DNA from: a virus
Direction: 5' to 3' (one strand)
Virus record (IMG/VR): IMGVR_UViG_3300026097_000017
Coordinates: 1-64,000 of that record
DNA length: 64,000 nucleotides
A program made the position numbers and the translations under genes. The notes beneath the pieces are model-generated. The model worked only from the letters and a program-made list of their open reading frames with translations, was not told where the DNA came from and made no database searches. Below, piece after piece: positions 15,532-23,084 of the stretch. Position 1 is the first letter of the stretch; each line of letters starts with the position of its first letter.

Positions 15532-16019
15532 TAGCGCACCCGATAACTAACATTAACTGTCACATACGCACCAGGATCGCGATTCATGAACACGGTATAT
15601 TCTTGGTTGTTCATTTCATATCTCACGTTATAACCTTGAACACGCTCTTCATACTGATAGGTTGTTTGAGGAACGCAGTTCTGGACGTTTTTGTAACCGA
15701 CAATCGTACGATTACCACGCTTCGCTTGATCAGCACCCATGATAGCACCGAGGACAGTAGCAGCATCCTTACCTTTACCTTCCCCAACTTGATTACCGAT
15801 CGCTCCGCCAATCACTGCTCCGAGGAAAACATCACCAGTAGAAGCAGTGCTGTCATAAACAGGAACTTGACTAGTTGAACACACTTGAGTTGTTGTAGGA
15901 ACAGCAACTTGCGTCTTGATAGGAATTACCTGAGTAACAGGAGCTTGGAAAGTTTGGTTCTGAGCGAGCGCAGTACCAGAGAAAACGAGAGCCGAAGCCA
16001 AGATCATCAATTTTTTCAT
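15531..16019 (-). CDS. Glycine-zipper outer-membrane-type protein (SlyB/PcP-like)
   Basis: The start at 16019 gives a clean signal peptide (MKKLMILASALVFSGTALAQ) with AxA cleavage before Gln. The mature part has a glycine zipper, GDVFLGAVIGGAIGNQVGEG, typical of the 2TM glycine-zipper family (SlyB/PcP) of Gram-negative outer membranes. A Cys- and Tyr-rich end follows. No lipobox Cys is present. It is probably host-derived and exported to the envelope. Driven by P4. Confidence 0.75.
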   Translation of the reverse strand: MKKLMILASALVFSGTALAQNQTFQAPVTQVIPIKTQVAVPTTTQVCSTSQVPVYDSTASTGDVFLGAVIGGAIGNQVGEGKGKDAATVLGAIMGADQAKRGNRTIVGYKNVQNCVPQTTYQYEERVQGYNVRYEMNNQEYTVFMNRDPGAYVTVNVSYRVR

Positions 16020-16047
16020 TTCATCACCTTTAATCAATTCAGTATTA

Positions 16048-16076
16048 ATTATGCACTATTTATGGAAATAAAGCAA
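16048..16076 (-). promoter_or_regulatory. Sigma70-type early promoter P4
   Basis: TTGCTT (16071-16076), a 17-nt spacer and CATAAT (16048-16053), about 29 nt upstream of the glycine-zipper protein. The spacer contains CATAAATAG, which also resembles a T4-late element. Confidence 0.8.
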
Positions 16077-16082
16077 GCGTTT

Positions 16083-16469
16083 TTATGAAAAAAATTCTAA
16101 TAATTTTAGTCCGACTGCAGTAGCAGTGACAGCAGATCCTATCATAATTGCCTTATCGTTCCAGAGACCACCAACATATACCCAGCCAATTGCTGAAATG
16201 AAATAAGAGATAGTCCCGTAAAGTGCAAAAGAACTGCTCATCAAGAATATGCCCATGACACCAGTAATTACTGACATCCATTTTACTATCCAAGAAATAT
16301 CATCTCTGGGGGTAGCTGGAGTCAGAGCATCATTTTCAGCCTGTAAAGCAGTCAGCTCTTCATTCAATCGCTTTTTTTCTTTACTCAGCTCCATTGCGAG
16401 CTGAGCAGCTTTACTCATGACTGCTGGTGAATCCTCTTTAGGAGTTTCTTGATGAGCAGATTTTTCCAT
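16083..16469 (-). CDS. Membrane protein with coiled coil, 128 aa
   Basis: 128 aa: a charged N-terminal part with a coiled coil at about residues 20-48, then three hydrophobic helices (WIVKWMSVITGVMGIFLMSS; YGTISYFISAIGWVYVGGLW; AIMIGSAVTATAVGLKLLEF). An inner-membrane protein, possibly holin-like because of its size and three spans, but its early-region location argues against that. Role unknown. Confidence 0.7.
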   Translation of the reverse strand: MEKSAHQETPKEDSPAVMSKAAQLAMELSKEKKRLNEELTALQAENDALTPATPRDDISWIVKWMSVITGVMGIFLMSSSFALYGTISYFISAIGWVYVGGLWNDKAIMIGSAVTATAVGLKLLEFFS

Positions 16470-16739
16470 TTATGTAATCAATCCTGATGTTGCTTGCCGA
16501 TATGCCTTGACGACATCATCATTAGTGGCAGTATAGAACACATAATTTTGAATGGTGATCTCATCAGGATTGTCTTCGCCTGTCATACAGACTCCGCGAG
16601 CAAACCCCATGTTTCCACCTTCACCGTAAACTAACATGCGTGGGTCATCTAGAGTGATGGCTCCACCGCCTGTGTTATTTAACTTACCTACAAACTCACC
16701 TGCCATTGTGACGACAGAAACTACTTGACCTTTATTCAT
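16470..16739 (-). CDS. Conserved phage protein, Sm-like, 89 aa
   Basis: 89 aa (MNKGQVVSVVTMAGEFVGKL, NNTGGGAITLDDPRMLVYGE). Short strands separated by a Gly-rich turn look like an Sm or SH3-type barrel and resemble small cyanophage proteins. It lies directly upstream of the membrane protein without overlap. Function unknown. Confidence 0.65.
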   Translation of the reverse strand: MNKGQVVSVVTMAGEFVGKLNNTGGGAITLDDPRMLVYGEGGNMGFARGVCMTGEDNPDEITIQNYVFYTATNDDVVKAYRQATSGLIT

Positions 16740-16744
16740 CTTCT

Positions 16745-17278
16745 TTACCTTTTTAGCATTACTCTCAATTCATTGTGTCCATTCTTCAAAGTGTGAACGG
16801 CATGATCATCTATTTTACATCTATCAAGATGTTTAGTCAACTTTTCTAACCACCACTGTGGCTCTTTTATAATTATATGAGTGTTACGTCCATCAGGAAG
16901 TTTCTTTTGTGCTGGGTAACACGCAATGACCATATAAGCATGGCGATCGATCAGTTTATCCATACCTTGAACAATCTCAGCAAGATACTCAAATTCTAGA
17001 TGTTCCATTACATCAAGACAGAACATCATATCATAAGATTGTGTTGGATATTGGTGATACTTTTCTACTGCTGGATCATATCCATCAACTTGGATATCAG
17101 GAAAATCTTCTTTAAGTTTATTAACAAGATTTCCATGAGCGCAACCATAATCTAGAATAGATTTGGGATTATGCTTGGTAACAAAGTTGAATGCATCTTC
17201 ATATTCATTTAAACGTCCAGCAAACATATTACGCTGATGCATCGATGATAACTGCACTTTATAGTTTTCTGAAATCAT
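16745..17278 (-). CDS. Class I SAM-dependent methyltransferase
   Basis: About 177 aa from ATG 17278, chosen because AGGA lies about 9 nt upstream and the longer frame would read into structured non-coding DNA. The motif I variant SILDYGCAHGNLVNKL, acidic motif II VDGYDPAVEKYH and MFCLDVMEHLEF are typical SAM-methyltransferase blocks. No DNA-methylase NPPY/DPPY or PCQ motif is present, so a small-molecule, glycan or protein substrate is more likely than DNA. Confidence 0.75.
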   Translation of the reverse strand: MISENYKVQLSSMHQRNMFAGRLNEYEDAFNFVTKHNPKSILDYGCAHGNLVNKLKEDFPDIQVDGYDPAVEKYHQYPTQSYDMMFCLDVMEHLEFEYLAEIVQGMDKLIDRHAYMVIACYPAQKKLPDGRNTHIIIKEPQWWLEKLTKHLDRCKIDDHAVHTLKNGHNELRVMLKR

Positions 17279-17286
17279 TACATAAT

Positions 17287-17542
17287 TTCCTAGTGGAGCC
17301 AAGGACAGGAATCGAACATTCCAAAAATAAATGGCGGAACGGGGGGAATCGGGTAACCCCCAAGGAGGTACTATCTGATGTACCTTTCCGAATGGACCTC
17401 CTACAACTCGCAACCTCGCTAAAGGTATGGACGCTATCCCTTTGAGTTTACCTTATCCCCCATCAGCGAGAGATATTCGGTCACGTTCCTATCGGTGTTG
17501 CAATCACCGAACTCGGTTTGTCTAATGATTATTTCATTAGAC
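17287..17542 (-). ncRNA. Structured non-coding locus ending in a tRNA-like 3' end
   Basis: This 250-nt stretch has no believable gene but many paired segments. A perfect 9-bp hairpin (17520-17542) begins 6 nt after the tRNA-Asn CCA. Others are CGGTG/CACCG, GGAGGT (17364-17369) with ACCTCC (17396-17401), and a G5/C5 stem (17342-17361). The end (17294-17318) reads TTCGATTCCTGTCCTTGGC then TCCA, like the T-loop and 3' acceptor half of a tRNA, but no matching 5' half is seen. It could be a degraded tRNA or an uncharacterised RNA. Confidence 0.45.
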
Positions 17543-17548
17543 TGAAAA

Positions 17549-17624
17549 TGGCTGGGATAGTAGGGCTCGAACCTACGACCGAAGGATTAACAGTCCTTTG
17601 CTCTACCAACTGAGCTATATCCCA
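17549..17624 (-). tRNA. tRNA-Asn (GUU)
   Basis: A complete cloverleaf on the minus strand: acceptor TGGGATA pairs with TATCCCA, D-arm GCTCAGTTGGTAGAGC, anticodon stem AAGGA/TCCTT around a loop with GTT, T-arm GTAGG-TTCGAGC-CCTAC, discriminator G, and an encoded CCA. 76 nt. It lies 6 nt from the second tRNA, so both come from one transcript. Confidence 0.95.
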
Positions 17625-17630
17625 ATAAAT

Positions 17631-17707
17631 TGGCGTCCCCTGCAGGATTCGAACCTGCGACCCACAGCTTAGAAGGCTGTTGCTCTATCCAGCTGAGCTA
17701 AGGGGAC
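17631..17707 (-). tRNA. tRNA-Arg (UCU)
   Basis: A complete cloverleaf: acceptor GTCCCCT pairs with AGGGGAC, D-arm GCTCAGCTGGATAGAGC, anticodon stem ACAGC/GCTGT with TCT in the loop, T-arm GCAGG-TTCGAAT-CCTGC, discriminator G, encoded CCA. 77 nt. It reads AGA codons, a common phage supplement in AT-rich genomes. Confidence 0.95.
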
Positions 17708-17713
17708 AAAACT

Positions 17714-17812
17714 TTAAAACTTACAATCACTCTTTGCAATTAAATAGATAGCTGCTACAACGAGAACGCCACCAAGAAGAATCACATCAAGATAGTTTTG
17801 GGTGTATTCCAT
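17714..17812 (-). CDS. 32-aa single-TM peptide
   Basis: MEYTQNYLDVILLGGVLVVA continues AAIYLIAKSDCKF: one membrane helix with a short basic tail. GAGG lies 7-10 nt before the ATG, and the frame is directly downstream of promoter P5 and ahead of the two tRNAs. This placement supports a real leader gene of the tRNA transcript. Confidence 0.6.
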   Translation of the reverse strand: MEYTQNYLDVILLGGVLVVAAIYLIAKSDCKF

Positions 17813-17840
17813 AAAAACCTCATAACAAATCAACTATTCA

Positions 17841-17869
17841 ATTATAAGAGATACTCGCACAAAAAGCAA
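17841..17869 (-). promoter_or_regulatory. Sigma70-type early promoter P5
   Basis: TTGCTT (17864-17869), a 17-nt spacer and a perfect TATAAT (17841-17846). It serves the 32-aa peptide, the two tRNAs and the structured RNA locus. It follows directly after a terminator-like hairpin. Confidence 0.85.
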
Positions 17870-17878
17870 GCATTTTTT

Positions 17879-17913
17879 TTAAAAAAGATGGGGGGATTTA
17901 ACCCCCACCCATC
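17879..17913 (-). terminator. Rho-independent terminator of the DUF932 gene
   Basis: On the coding strand GATG-GGT-GGGGG, loop TTAAAT, then CCCCC-CATC is followed by TTTTTT. The stem starts over the stop codon of the DUF932 gene. Promoter P5 begins just beyond, so the hairpin insulates two transcription units. Confidence 0.8.
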
Positions 17914-18859
17914 AAGCTGCCTCAGCGAAATCAATCGCTGTTTCAAGAGCCTTCAACTTAGTCCGCTGGTTAGCACCGAACCAAGCAGAAGTCAGACGAG
18001 TATCAGTACTGCGTCCCAACTCATGGTCAGTCAGATAAGTCACAGCATTAAATGCCTGCCACCAAGAACCTTCCGCAAACTCAGCTCCTGGTTGAGTATG
18101 TAGCACTTCCTTCGCACGCAGAGCATTACGTGACACTTCCTTCTTACCAGAAGTTGGCCAAATCACATTGAAATAGTCATCAATGCTTTGATTGGTGAAA
18201 CGCTTATTACCAAGGAAGAAAGCCATATCCTTGTACTGCTCCATCTTCTCATGCGAGATACCCAGAGTTTCTTTCACCATGTCAGCATTAAATGCACGAC
18301 GGTGATTCACTGAAATCGCATTCAAAGAGTTACTGTTCAGAGAAGCAGTCAACGTATTGTTGCAGACTACACGGATCGGTGTGAACCGAATATTGATCCC
18401 TGAACCAAACTCATGAGGATTAGAGAACAGAAGATATCCTTCCATCTTATCGCCATTGAATAACTCAAATCCTTCATCCTTGAGTTTAGCGAGAACCCAT
18501 ACTAACTTACCCTCACGCAGAGAACCAGCCGTATGCATCTCCATAGAACCTTCATCTACAAACTCACGGAAGAACTCGAATGCTTCGCGGTTTTGTACAG
18601 GGTTCCAAGCATCAGAGATCTGAGACAAGAACTTGCCATCAGAATCACGAACCAATGCTTTCTTACCTGTTTTGACCATCTCGCCACCCAACTCATAAAA
18701 AGTATCGGTAGCATACACATTCCAGTCAAGACCAGATTTCACGAGCATGTCATCTACAGAGATGTCATTATTCACAGCTGTACCCAAGCCATGCCAAGGA
18801 GTTTCACCAGCATAAGCCATTTGGGCTTTCCCATTCACAAATTCTAAATTATGAGCCAT
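17912..18859 (-). CDS. DUF932 phage/plasmid-like protein
   Basis: 315 aa beginning MAHNLEFVNGKAQMAYAGET, then PWHGLGTAVNNDISVDDMLV and KSGLDWNV: the start typical of the phage/plasmid DUF932 family (about 310-340 aa). Conserved blocks GINIRFTPIRVVCNNTLTAS and the C-terminal EGSWWQAFNAVTYLTDHELG are also present. The family occurs on mobile elements with no settled biochemical role. It has its own promoter (P6) and terminator, so it is transcribed alone. Confidence 0.85.
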   Translation of the reverse strand: MAHNLEFVNGKAQMAYAGETPWHGLGTAVNNDISVDDMLVKSGLDWNVYATDTFYELGGEMVKTGKKALVRDSDGKFLSQISDAWNPVQNREAFEFFREFVDEGSMEMHTAGSLREGKLVWVLAKLKDEGFELFNGDKMEGYLLFSNPHEFGSGINIRFTPIRVVCNNTLTASLNSNSLNAISVNHRRAFNADMVKETLGISHEKMEQYKDMAFFLGNKRFTNQSIDDYFNVIWPTSGKKEVSRNALRAKEVLHTQPGAEFAEGSWWQAFNAVTYLTDHELGRSTDTRLTSAWFGANQRTKLKALETAIDFAEAA

Positions 18860-18890
18860 AATAAAATTTCCTTTTCACAATTGAACATAC

Positions 18891-18919
18891 ATTCTAATTT
18901 ATTCTGACAAAAAAGTCAA
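18891..18919 (-). promoter_or_regulatory. Sigma70-type early promoter P6
   Basis: TTGACT (18914-18919), a 17-nt spacer and TAGAAT (18891-18896), 32 nt upstream of the DUF932 gene. It overlaps the stop of the 66-aa gene. Confidence 0.8.
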
Positions 18920-19116
18920 GCATTTGGCAAAACTTTTTTTGTAATATTTTCAAATTTTCTACGAGACCGACTGAATGACAGCGGTTTATTGAAGAAGAAT
19001 GGTGCGCTTTCACCCTCACGCTTGAAGGCAACCAGTTTCCCACCCTCATTAAGATAATAAGTGTGTGGGTACAAACCTTCAGTCGTTTCTACTAGCACTT
19101 TGCAGTAGTCACTCAT
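18916..19116 (-). CDS. Hypothetical protein, 66 aa
   Basis: 66 aa (MSDYCKVLVETTEGLYPHTY...), basic in its C-terminal half (SFSRSRRKFENITKKVLPNA). It overlaps the upstream gene by 4 nt. No domain recognised. Confidence 0.7.
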   Translation of the reverse strand: MSDYCKVLVETTEGLYPHTYYLNEGGKLVAFKREGESAPFFFNKPLSFSRSRRKFENITKKVLPNA

Positions 19117-19511
19117 ACTGTCACCTCCAAGTCAGCATACTCTTCGTATGGAAGAGGCTCGCAATCATCAGGCAAACCTTTCTTCCACTCGGCAGCAAGA
19201 GCCTCAGCTTCTTGCTCTTGCTCAAACTGAAGACGGAGCTGGTAACAGATATTCTCGTAGGTCTGTTCCAGATCCTCAATATCCATTTCGTCCCAAGCAA
19301 GACGCATGCGGCAACCATAGAGGTCTTTCGACGCATCACTGATGCCATTGATCAGCTCATTACGCTTGAAGTCCTCTACAGTGTAGACACCCATCTCAGC
19401 CCAATGACTCAAGTCATCAGTGTACTTAGACATCCACAGTCCAGGTTCCTGCTCCATCATCAGATCAGCTTTAGCATTCAAGGACTCAATGTATTGAAGT
19501 AAACCAGACAT
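19113..19511 (-). CDS. Acidic helical protein, 132 aa
   Basis: Start at 19511 (MSGLLQYIESLNAKADLMME), with AAGAGG 8-9 nt upstream; nine further codons 5' run into the promoter and are excluded. The protein is acidic and almost all helix, with a coiled coil at about residues 80-115. Driven by P7 and coupled to the 66-aa gene. Function unknown. Confidence 0.75.
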   Translation of the reverse strand: MSGLLQYIESLNAKADLMMEQEPGLWMSKYTDDLSHWAEMGVYTVEDFKRNELINGISDASKDLYGCRMRLAWDEMDIEDLEQTYENICYQLRLQFEQEQEAEALAAEWKKGLPDDCEPLPYEEYADLEVTV

Positions 19512-19543
19512 AATAAAACCTCTTTTTCTCAACAACAAATATA

Positions 19544-19572
19544 GTATGCATCATTGTGAGAAAAAAAGCAAG
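19544..19572 (-). promoter_or_regulatory. Sigma70-type early promoter P7
   Basis: TTGCTT (19567-19572), a 17-nt spacer and CATACT (19544-19549), 33 nt upstream of the 132-aa gene. The core GCATACTATAT matches P1, and the upstream ACGCTTGCTTTTTTT matches P3 and P4. Confidence 0.8.
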
Positions 19573-19596
19573 CGTTTTTATGAAAAAAATTTAATT

Positions 19597-20400
19597 TTAT
19601 TCTATGCCCATTTCTTTACGGATTTTAGTGGCACTGATTTGCTCAATGTCTTCACCTAAATGTTCCTGTTCAATCTTATAGCCGACATCTCTACCATAGG
19701 TGATGTTGACGATATTAGGAACTACCATGATTTTGTATCTACCCTTATAATCCATGTCTAGTGCACGTGTGATCCTTTCTTTTACGAAATTGGGATCAAA
19801 GGGATTGCTGTCATTCCAGCCCTGACAATCACGAATCATGATGACGACTTGCCCATGTTTTGCGAGTGCCTTCTCAAATAGAGTCTGATGTCCTAAATGC
19901 CATGGCTGCCAGCGTCCAAGCATCTGTACAGTTTCTTTGCGATTATCCCACTCATATGGCTGAGTTTTTCCATTGATACGATCAGCAATTATCTCCGCAT
20001 ACTTATCTGCATTTTCTTCAGTCATCTCATATGAAAGTCTGAAATCATAGTTGTCAGGGTTTTTGAACTTTTTATTAGTGTCCTCAAACCTACCCTCATC
20101 AATCGTATCCATCCAAATAATCCAGTCTGGGTTAAACTCAGCTCTCAACAAATGCGTTGGGCAAACAAAATCAGCAATCGCATATTTTGTTGCTGATGTC
20201 TCACACAACTTACGCATTCTAGTTGCTTGACGCAGTCTTCCCAAATCAGAAAAGTCCCAGTCATCATACTTCTCGCGGACTTTGTCAGCATTAAACCACT
20301 CAGCATCGCCCAATATTTTCTGTAGCTTTTCAGCGAAATATGTTTTTCCTGATCCAGGCAAGCCCATGATGAGAATTTTGATTGGTTCAGCTTTGTTCAT
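19597..20400 (-). CDS. Fused APS-kinase-like kinase and nucleotidyltransferase
   Basis: About 267 aa from ATG 20400. The N-terminal half has Walker A GLPGSGKTYFAEKL and a pattern like adenylylsulfate kinases (WFNADKVREKYDDWDFSDLG; IADFVCPTHLLRAEF). The C-terminal half is a HxGH-type nucleotidyltransferase: GRWQPWHLGHQTLFEKALAK with a later ISATKIRKEM. NadR joins the same two folds in the opposite order. Substrates are not clear; a nucleotide cofactor or an activated sugar or alcohol for the adjacent glycan island is likely. Confidence 0.75.
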   Translation of the reverse strand: MNKAEPIKILIMGLPGSGKTYFAEKLQKILGDAEWFNADKVREKYDDWDFSDLGRLRQATRMRKLCETSATKYAIADFVCPTHLLRAEFNPDWIIWMDTIDEGRFEDTNKKFKNPDNYDFRLSYEMTEENADKYAEIIADRINGKTQPYEWDNRKETVQMLGRWQPWHLGHQTLFEKALAKHGQVVIMIRDCQGWNDSNPFDPNFVKERITRALDMDYKGRYKIMVVPNIVNITYGRDVGYKIEQEHLGEDIEQISATKIRKEMGIE

Positions 20401-20599
20401 GTTTACCCCATTTAATTTTAGCCCAACCACGTTCGTGGTAGTAATACAGAATTATTTTAGTTATGAACTCCAAGGAAGCGATACCTGTTGCTGCCGCAGG
20501 GTTCCCAGTGATCCACCAACTAATTAAGAATGTGCTAGCAGTTGCTATGAATCTCCAACTAGCAGTCTTAGCTATAGATCTTAGTTTGCTTTCCTTCAT
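20387..20599 (-). CDS. DUF2061-like membrane protein, 70 aa
   Basis: 70 aa with KLRSIAKTASWRFIATASTF, LISWWITGNPAAATGIASLE and the end YYYHERGWAKIKWG. This matches the DUF2061 pattern (WR..AT..T, tGn, E...K..YY.HERxW). Two short hydrophobic helices place it in the membrane. It overlaps the kinase gene by 14 nt and the heptosyltransferase-like gene by 32 nt. Confidence 0.8.
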   Translation of the reverse strand: MKESKLRSIAKTASWRFIATASTFLISWWITGNPAAATGIASLEFITKIILYYYHERGWAKIKWGKHEQS

Positions 20600-21413
20600 G
20601 AAAATCGCATATGTCCTGATAAATTTCTTCTGGATGAATTGAATTCATCGCATCCTTACAATGCGAGCAATTGATTTGCTTTCCGCAAGGTGTTTCTGGG
20701 TGATCATACACATAATATGTTTGATTACGATTACGATAACCTGTAATATTGGGAGTAATTACACCACCACAAATTACAAAGGCACGTTTATTTCTCGCTG
20801 CAGCAAAGTGATGCATTCCACCCTCTGTTGTTACGATTGCCTTTGACCATTCAGCGATAGCGAATGCATCACGAATATTATCAACCTCAATATTGTATGC
20901 ACCCTCAAGTTCTGGCTCATCGTATTCAACACGTCCTGACACATCAGTGTAGTTTCTAGAGGGAACTAATCTAACCACGTGGTATTTTCTACGAACTAGA
21001 TCACACAGTCGCTGCCACTTATCAAACCCCCAAACCTTATTGTCAGCGAGAGTTGTTCTTTTAGCATCAGGATTTAAAATGACAAATGGTTTATTATCTT
21101 GAATGATTCTGTTCAAAGTCACTATTGACCATAAACTTTCTTCATCAGAGATTGAATATGGTGCTGGGATTGGTTCATAAGGTTGATAGTGAATACAACC
21201 ATTACCCCAACCTTTTATATACCAACGATTGCCGTTGGGCTTTTCAGGAACATAAATCTTTTCACAATCAGTAACAGCGTCATGGTCGACAACCCAATTC
21301 AGATCATCCCAAATGATTGATTTTTTTCGGTTAGCATGCACGACAGAGGTTGGGTTCTTTTCCCAAACTTTCCTTGCCTCACCCAACCACATCAAGTCAT
21401 CACCCCAACCCAT
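20568..21413 (-). CDS. GT9/heptosyltransferase-like protein
   Basis: 281 aa. It starts with MGWGDDLMWLGEARKVWEKN, like the glycine-rich N-terminus of ADP-heptose:LPS heptosyltransferases. The C-half has FAIAEWSKAIVTTEGGMHHF followed by AFVICGGVITPNITGYRN, the donor-binding block of GT9. A CSHC motif follows near the end. Likely involved in LPS-type glycan synthesis or its mimicry. Its start overlaps the upstream stop as TAATG. Confidence 0.75.
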   Translation of the reverse strand: MGWGDDLMWLGEARKVWEKNPTSVVHANRKKSIIWDDLNWVVDHDAVTDCEKIYVPEKPNGNRWYIKGWGNGCIHYQPYEPIPAPYSISDEESLWSIVTLNRIIQDNKPFVILNPDAKRTTLADNKVWGFDKWQRLCDLVRRKYHVVRLVPSRNYTDVSGRVEYDEPELEGAYNIEVDNIRDAFAIAEWSKAIVTTEGGMHHFAAARNKRAFVICGGVITPNITGYRNRNQTYYVYDHPETPCGKQINCSHCKDAMNSIHPEEIYQDICDFHEGKQTKIYS

Positions 21414-22345
21414 TATACACCTCTCAAGTGTTCCCAGACTTTGCCGTTTTTAAGTTCTTTTTGATGCCATTGCGCATAAGACAAATCATACAACCACTGC
21501 ATACGCTCTTGTTCATTGACCATCTTAGGATCTAACAATGCATCGACGCTAGTGCTACTTATATCATAAGCAAAACTTCCAGGATCACAAGCGATGACAG
21601 GAACACCATTGACTACAGCATCAACTGCATAACCAGAAGAATACGTGAATGCAACCCAGCAATCTTTAAATGAATCCAGCAAGTTTTCCTTTGTTCCAAC
21701 TTCAAATTCGCAACCAAGTTCAATCATACCATCTATGTAACTCTGATCAAATTCACGCTGTAACTGTGGAGTTCTGACCACGATACGTCTTTCTAGTCCT
21801 AGTGTTAATAATATTTCTTTTACATCTTTGGCAGTTTCATATGCCCACTTAGAAATATTAGCACCTCTCAATGAGGCATCTCCTGGAAGTTGTAGAGCGA
21901 TAGTGATTCTATTACCTTCAGTTCGCCATGGCTTGACATCAATCTCCAAGTCTTTTTGTATTTTAGTCCAACGATCACTAGGACTGTTTACATTATTGAA
22001 GTTGCCAGTGTCTGCTAGGAATCCATTGACGCCAATACGATGATACACGTCAGACATAACGTTCTCAACTTTTTTTCTGCCGAGCAATGGTGTCTCAATA
22101 CAAATAAACTTTGCATTTTCACGTTTACAAAATCTAACTACTTCATTTTTAACTCTATGGTGTTCATCATCTCTTGACTTCCATGATCCCCAAATAACAT
22201 GATAATCTGCATAATCAGGAAATATGCTTCCATCAAAATGTAAATCTGCTACATCACCAAACTTATTGATGCTCTTAGCAAAGTCCCAAAGAATATCACG
22301 CTCAGCTTTATTTGGGGTAGAAAGCATATGAACTGCAACTTGCAT
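21413..22345 (-). CDS. GT-B-like capsule/LPS glycosyltransferase
   Basis: 310 aa. The N half is Rossmann-like (HVIWGSWKSRDDEHHRVKNE). The C-terminal block DCWVAFTYSSGYAVDAVVNG followed by VPVIACDPGSFAYDIS is the pattern of capsule polysaccharide transferases of the KpsC/LpsZ type. The order, with other transferases on both sides, indicates a pathway. The donor and acceptor are unknown. Confidence 0.65.
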   Translation of the reverse strand: MQVAVHMLSTPNKAERDILWDFAKSINKFGDVADLHFDGSIFPDYADYHVIWGSWKSRDDEHHRVKNEVVRFCKRENAKFICIETPLLGRKKVENVMSDVYHRIGVNGFLADTGNFNNVNSPSDRWTKIQKDLEIDVKPWRTEGNRITIALQLPGDASLRGANISKWAYETAKDVKEILLTLGLERRIVVRTPQLQREFDQSYIDGMIELGCEFEVGTKENLLDSFKDCWVAFTYSSGYAVDAVVNGVPVIACDPGSFAYDISSTSVDALLDPKMVNEQERMQWLYDLSYAQWHQKELKNGKVWEHLRGV

Positions 22346-22346
22346 T

Positions 22347-23084
22347 TTAACGTCCTATAATATTGTAGTCACCAAACTTTTCGTCAGGAATGCGTTTGGT
22401 ATGATCATAACCATTTTCTTCAGCTTCTTTTAGTGTGTCCCAGAACAAGTCTACAACATCTTGACGCGAATGCTGTTCTGGTGTTCCTGTAAACCAAGCA
22501 GGTTGCCATGGTTGGGTAGACATCTTAGTATAATGTAATTGAAAGATACTGTCAAGCGTATAATTTTCACCGTCTAGACAGTTCCACTTAGGATCTAGAT
22601 CTAAAACATATTCGGAACTTCCTGAGAACCGATTGATATTTCTATGGTGTGAATCTTCATTTCGTTTCATTCGTCGGACTGGTTGTAATAATTCACCTGC
22701 TTTCTCACAATCAATTAACATCACACAAAACTCATGCCCACCAAATCTTTGCCCTCTACGTGCAGCGAATGGTTTGCCTTCCATGTCTATGTCAAATAAA
22801 TGAGCAAAGTCAGTAATGTTAATCATATCACAATCAGTATAGATTGCTCTACCTTTAAATTCACAGGCTTCAGGAATAGCCCAACGGAATCCTGAAAATG
22901 GAGTAGACCATCTCCTAGTATCCCAACCACCCCAAATACTATTCTCATTTTGTGTTTGTTTCATCCAATGAATTTCTACTTCACGACTAGCATTCTTACG
23001 AATAGAATATTCATATGCTGTTTCAATTTTAGCGTCTTCACCATTAGCTGAAGTGCCAATAAAAATACGAATAGGATCACTCAT
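22347..23084 (-). CDS. GT8-like glycosyltransferase
   Basis: 245 aa beginning IRIFIGTSANGEDAKIETAY, with RAIYTDCDMINITDFAHLFD carrying the DxD metal site near residues 84-86. This resembles the protein at 1736-2428 (IFIG start, DCD motif, GxP-W-H end) and is probably a paralogue. It ends 1 nt from the GT-B gene and overlaps the methyltransferase by 4 nt. Confidence 0.7.
   Translation of the reverse strand: MSDPIRIFIGTSANGEDAKIETAYEYSIRKNASREVEIHWMKQTQNENSIWGGWDTRRWSTPFSGFRWAIPEACEFKGRAIYTDCDMINITDFAHLFDIDMEGKPFAARRGQRFGGHEFCVMLIDCEKAGELLQPVRRMKRNEDSHHRNINRFSGSSEYVLDLDPKWNCLDGENYTLDSIFQLHYTKMSTQPWQPAWFTGTPEQHSRQDVVDLFWDTLKEAEENGYDHTKRIPDEKFGDYNIIGR

Noticed and set aside
16745-17278. C5-cytosine or N6-adenine DNA methyltransferase to supply the TET substrate
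   Set aside because: Neither this protein nor the methyltransferase at 23081-23629 has PCQ, ENV, DPPY or NPPF motifs; both look like small-molecule or glycan enzymes.
17294-17318. Prophage attachment site at the tRNA-like 3' end
   Set aside because: The phage is T4-like and no integrase, excisionase or repressor was found. A tRNA fragment is more likely decay or an RNA feature.
17279-17413. N-terminal extension of the methyltransferase (MRVVGGPFGK...)
   Set aside because: It reads through the structured, GC-rich non-coding locus and lacks any family similarity. ATG 17278 has a proper AGGA site and starts the recognisable domain.
17287-17542. tmRNA or group I intron
   Set aside because: No tag-peptide frame ending in LAA, no tmRNA 5' acceptor, and no intron P7/R-S core could be recognised. 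It was kept as an unexplained structured RNA.
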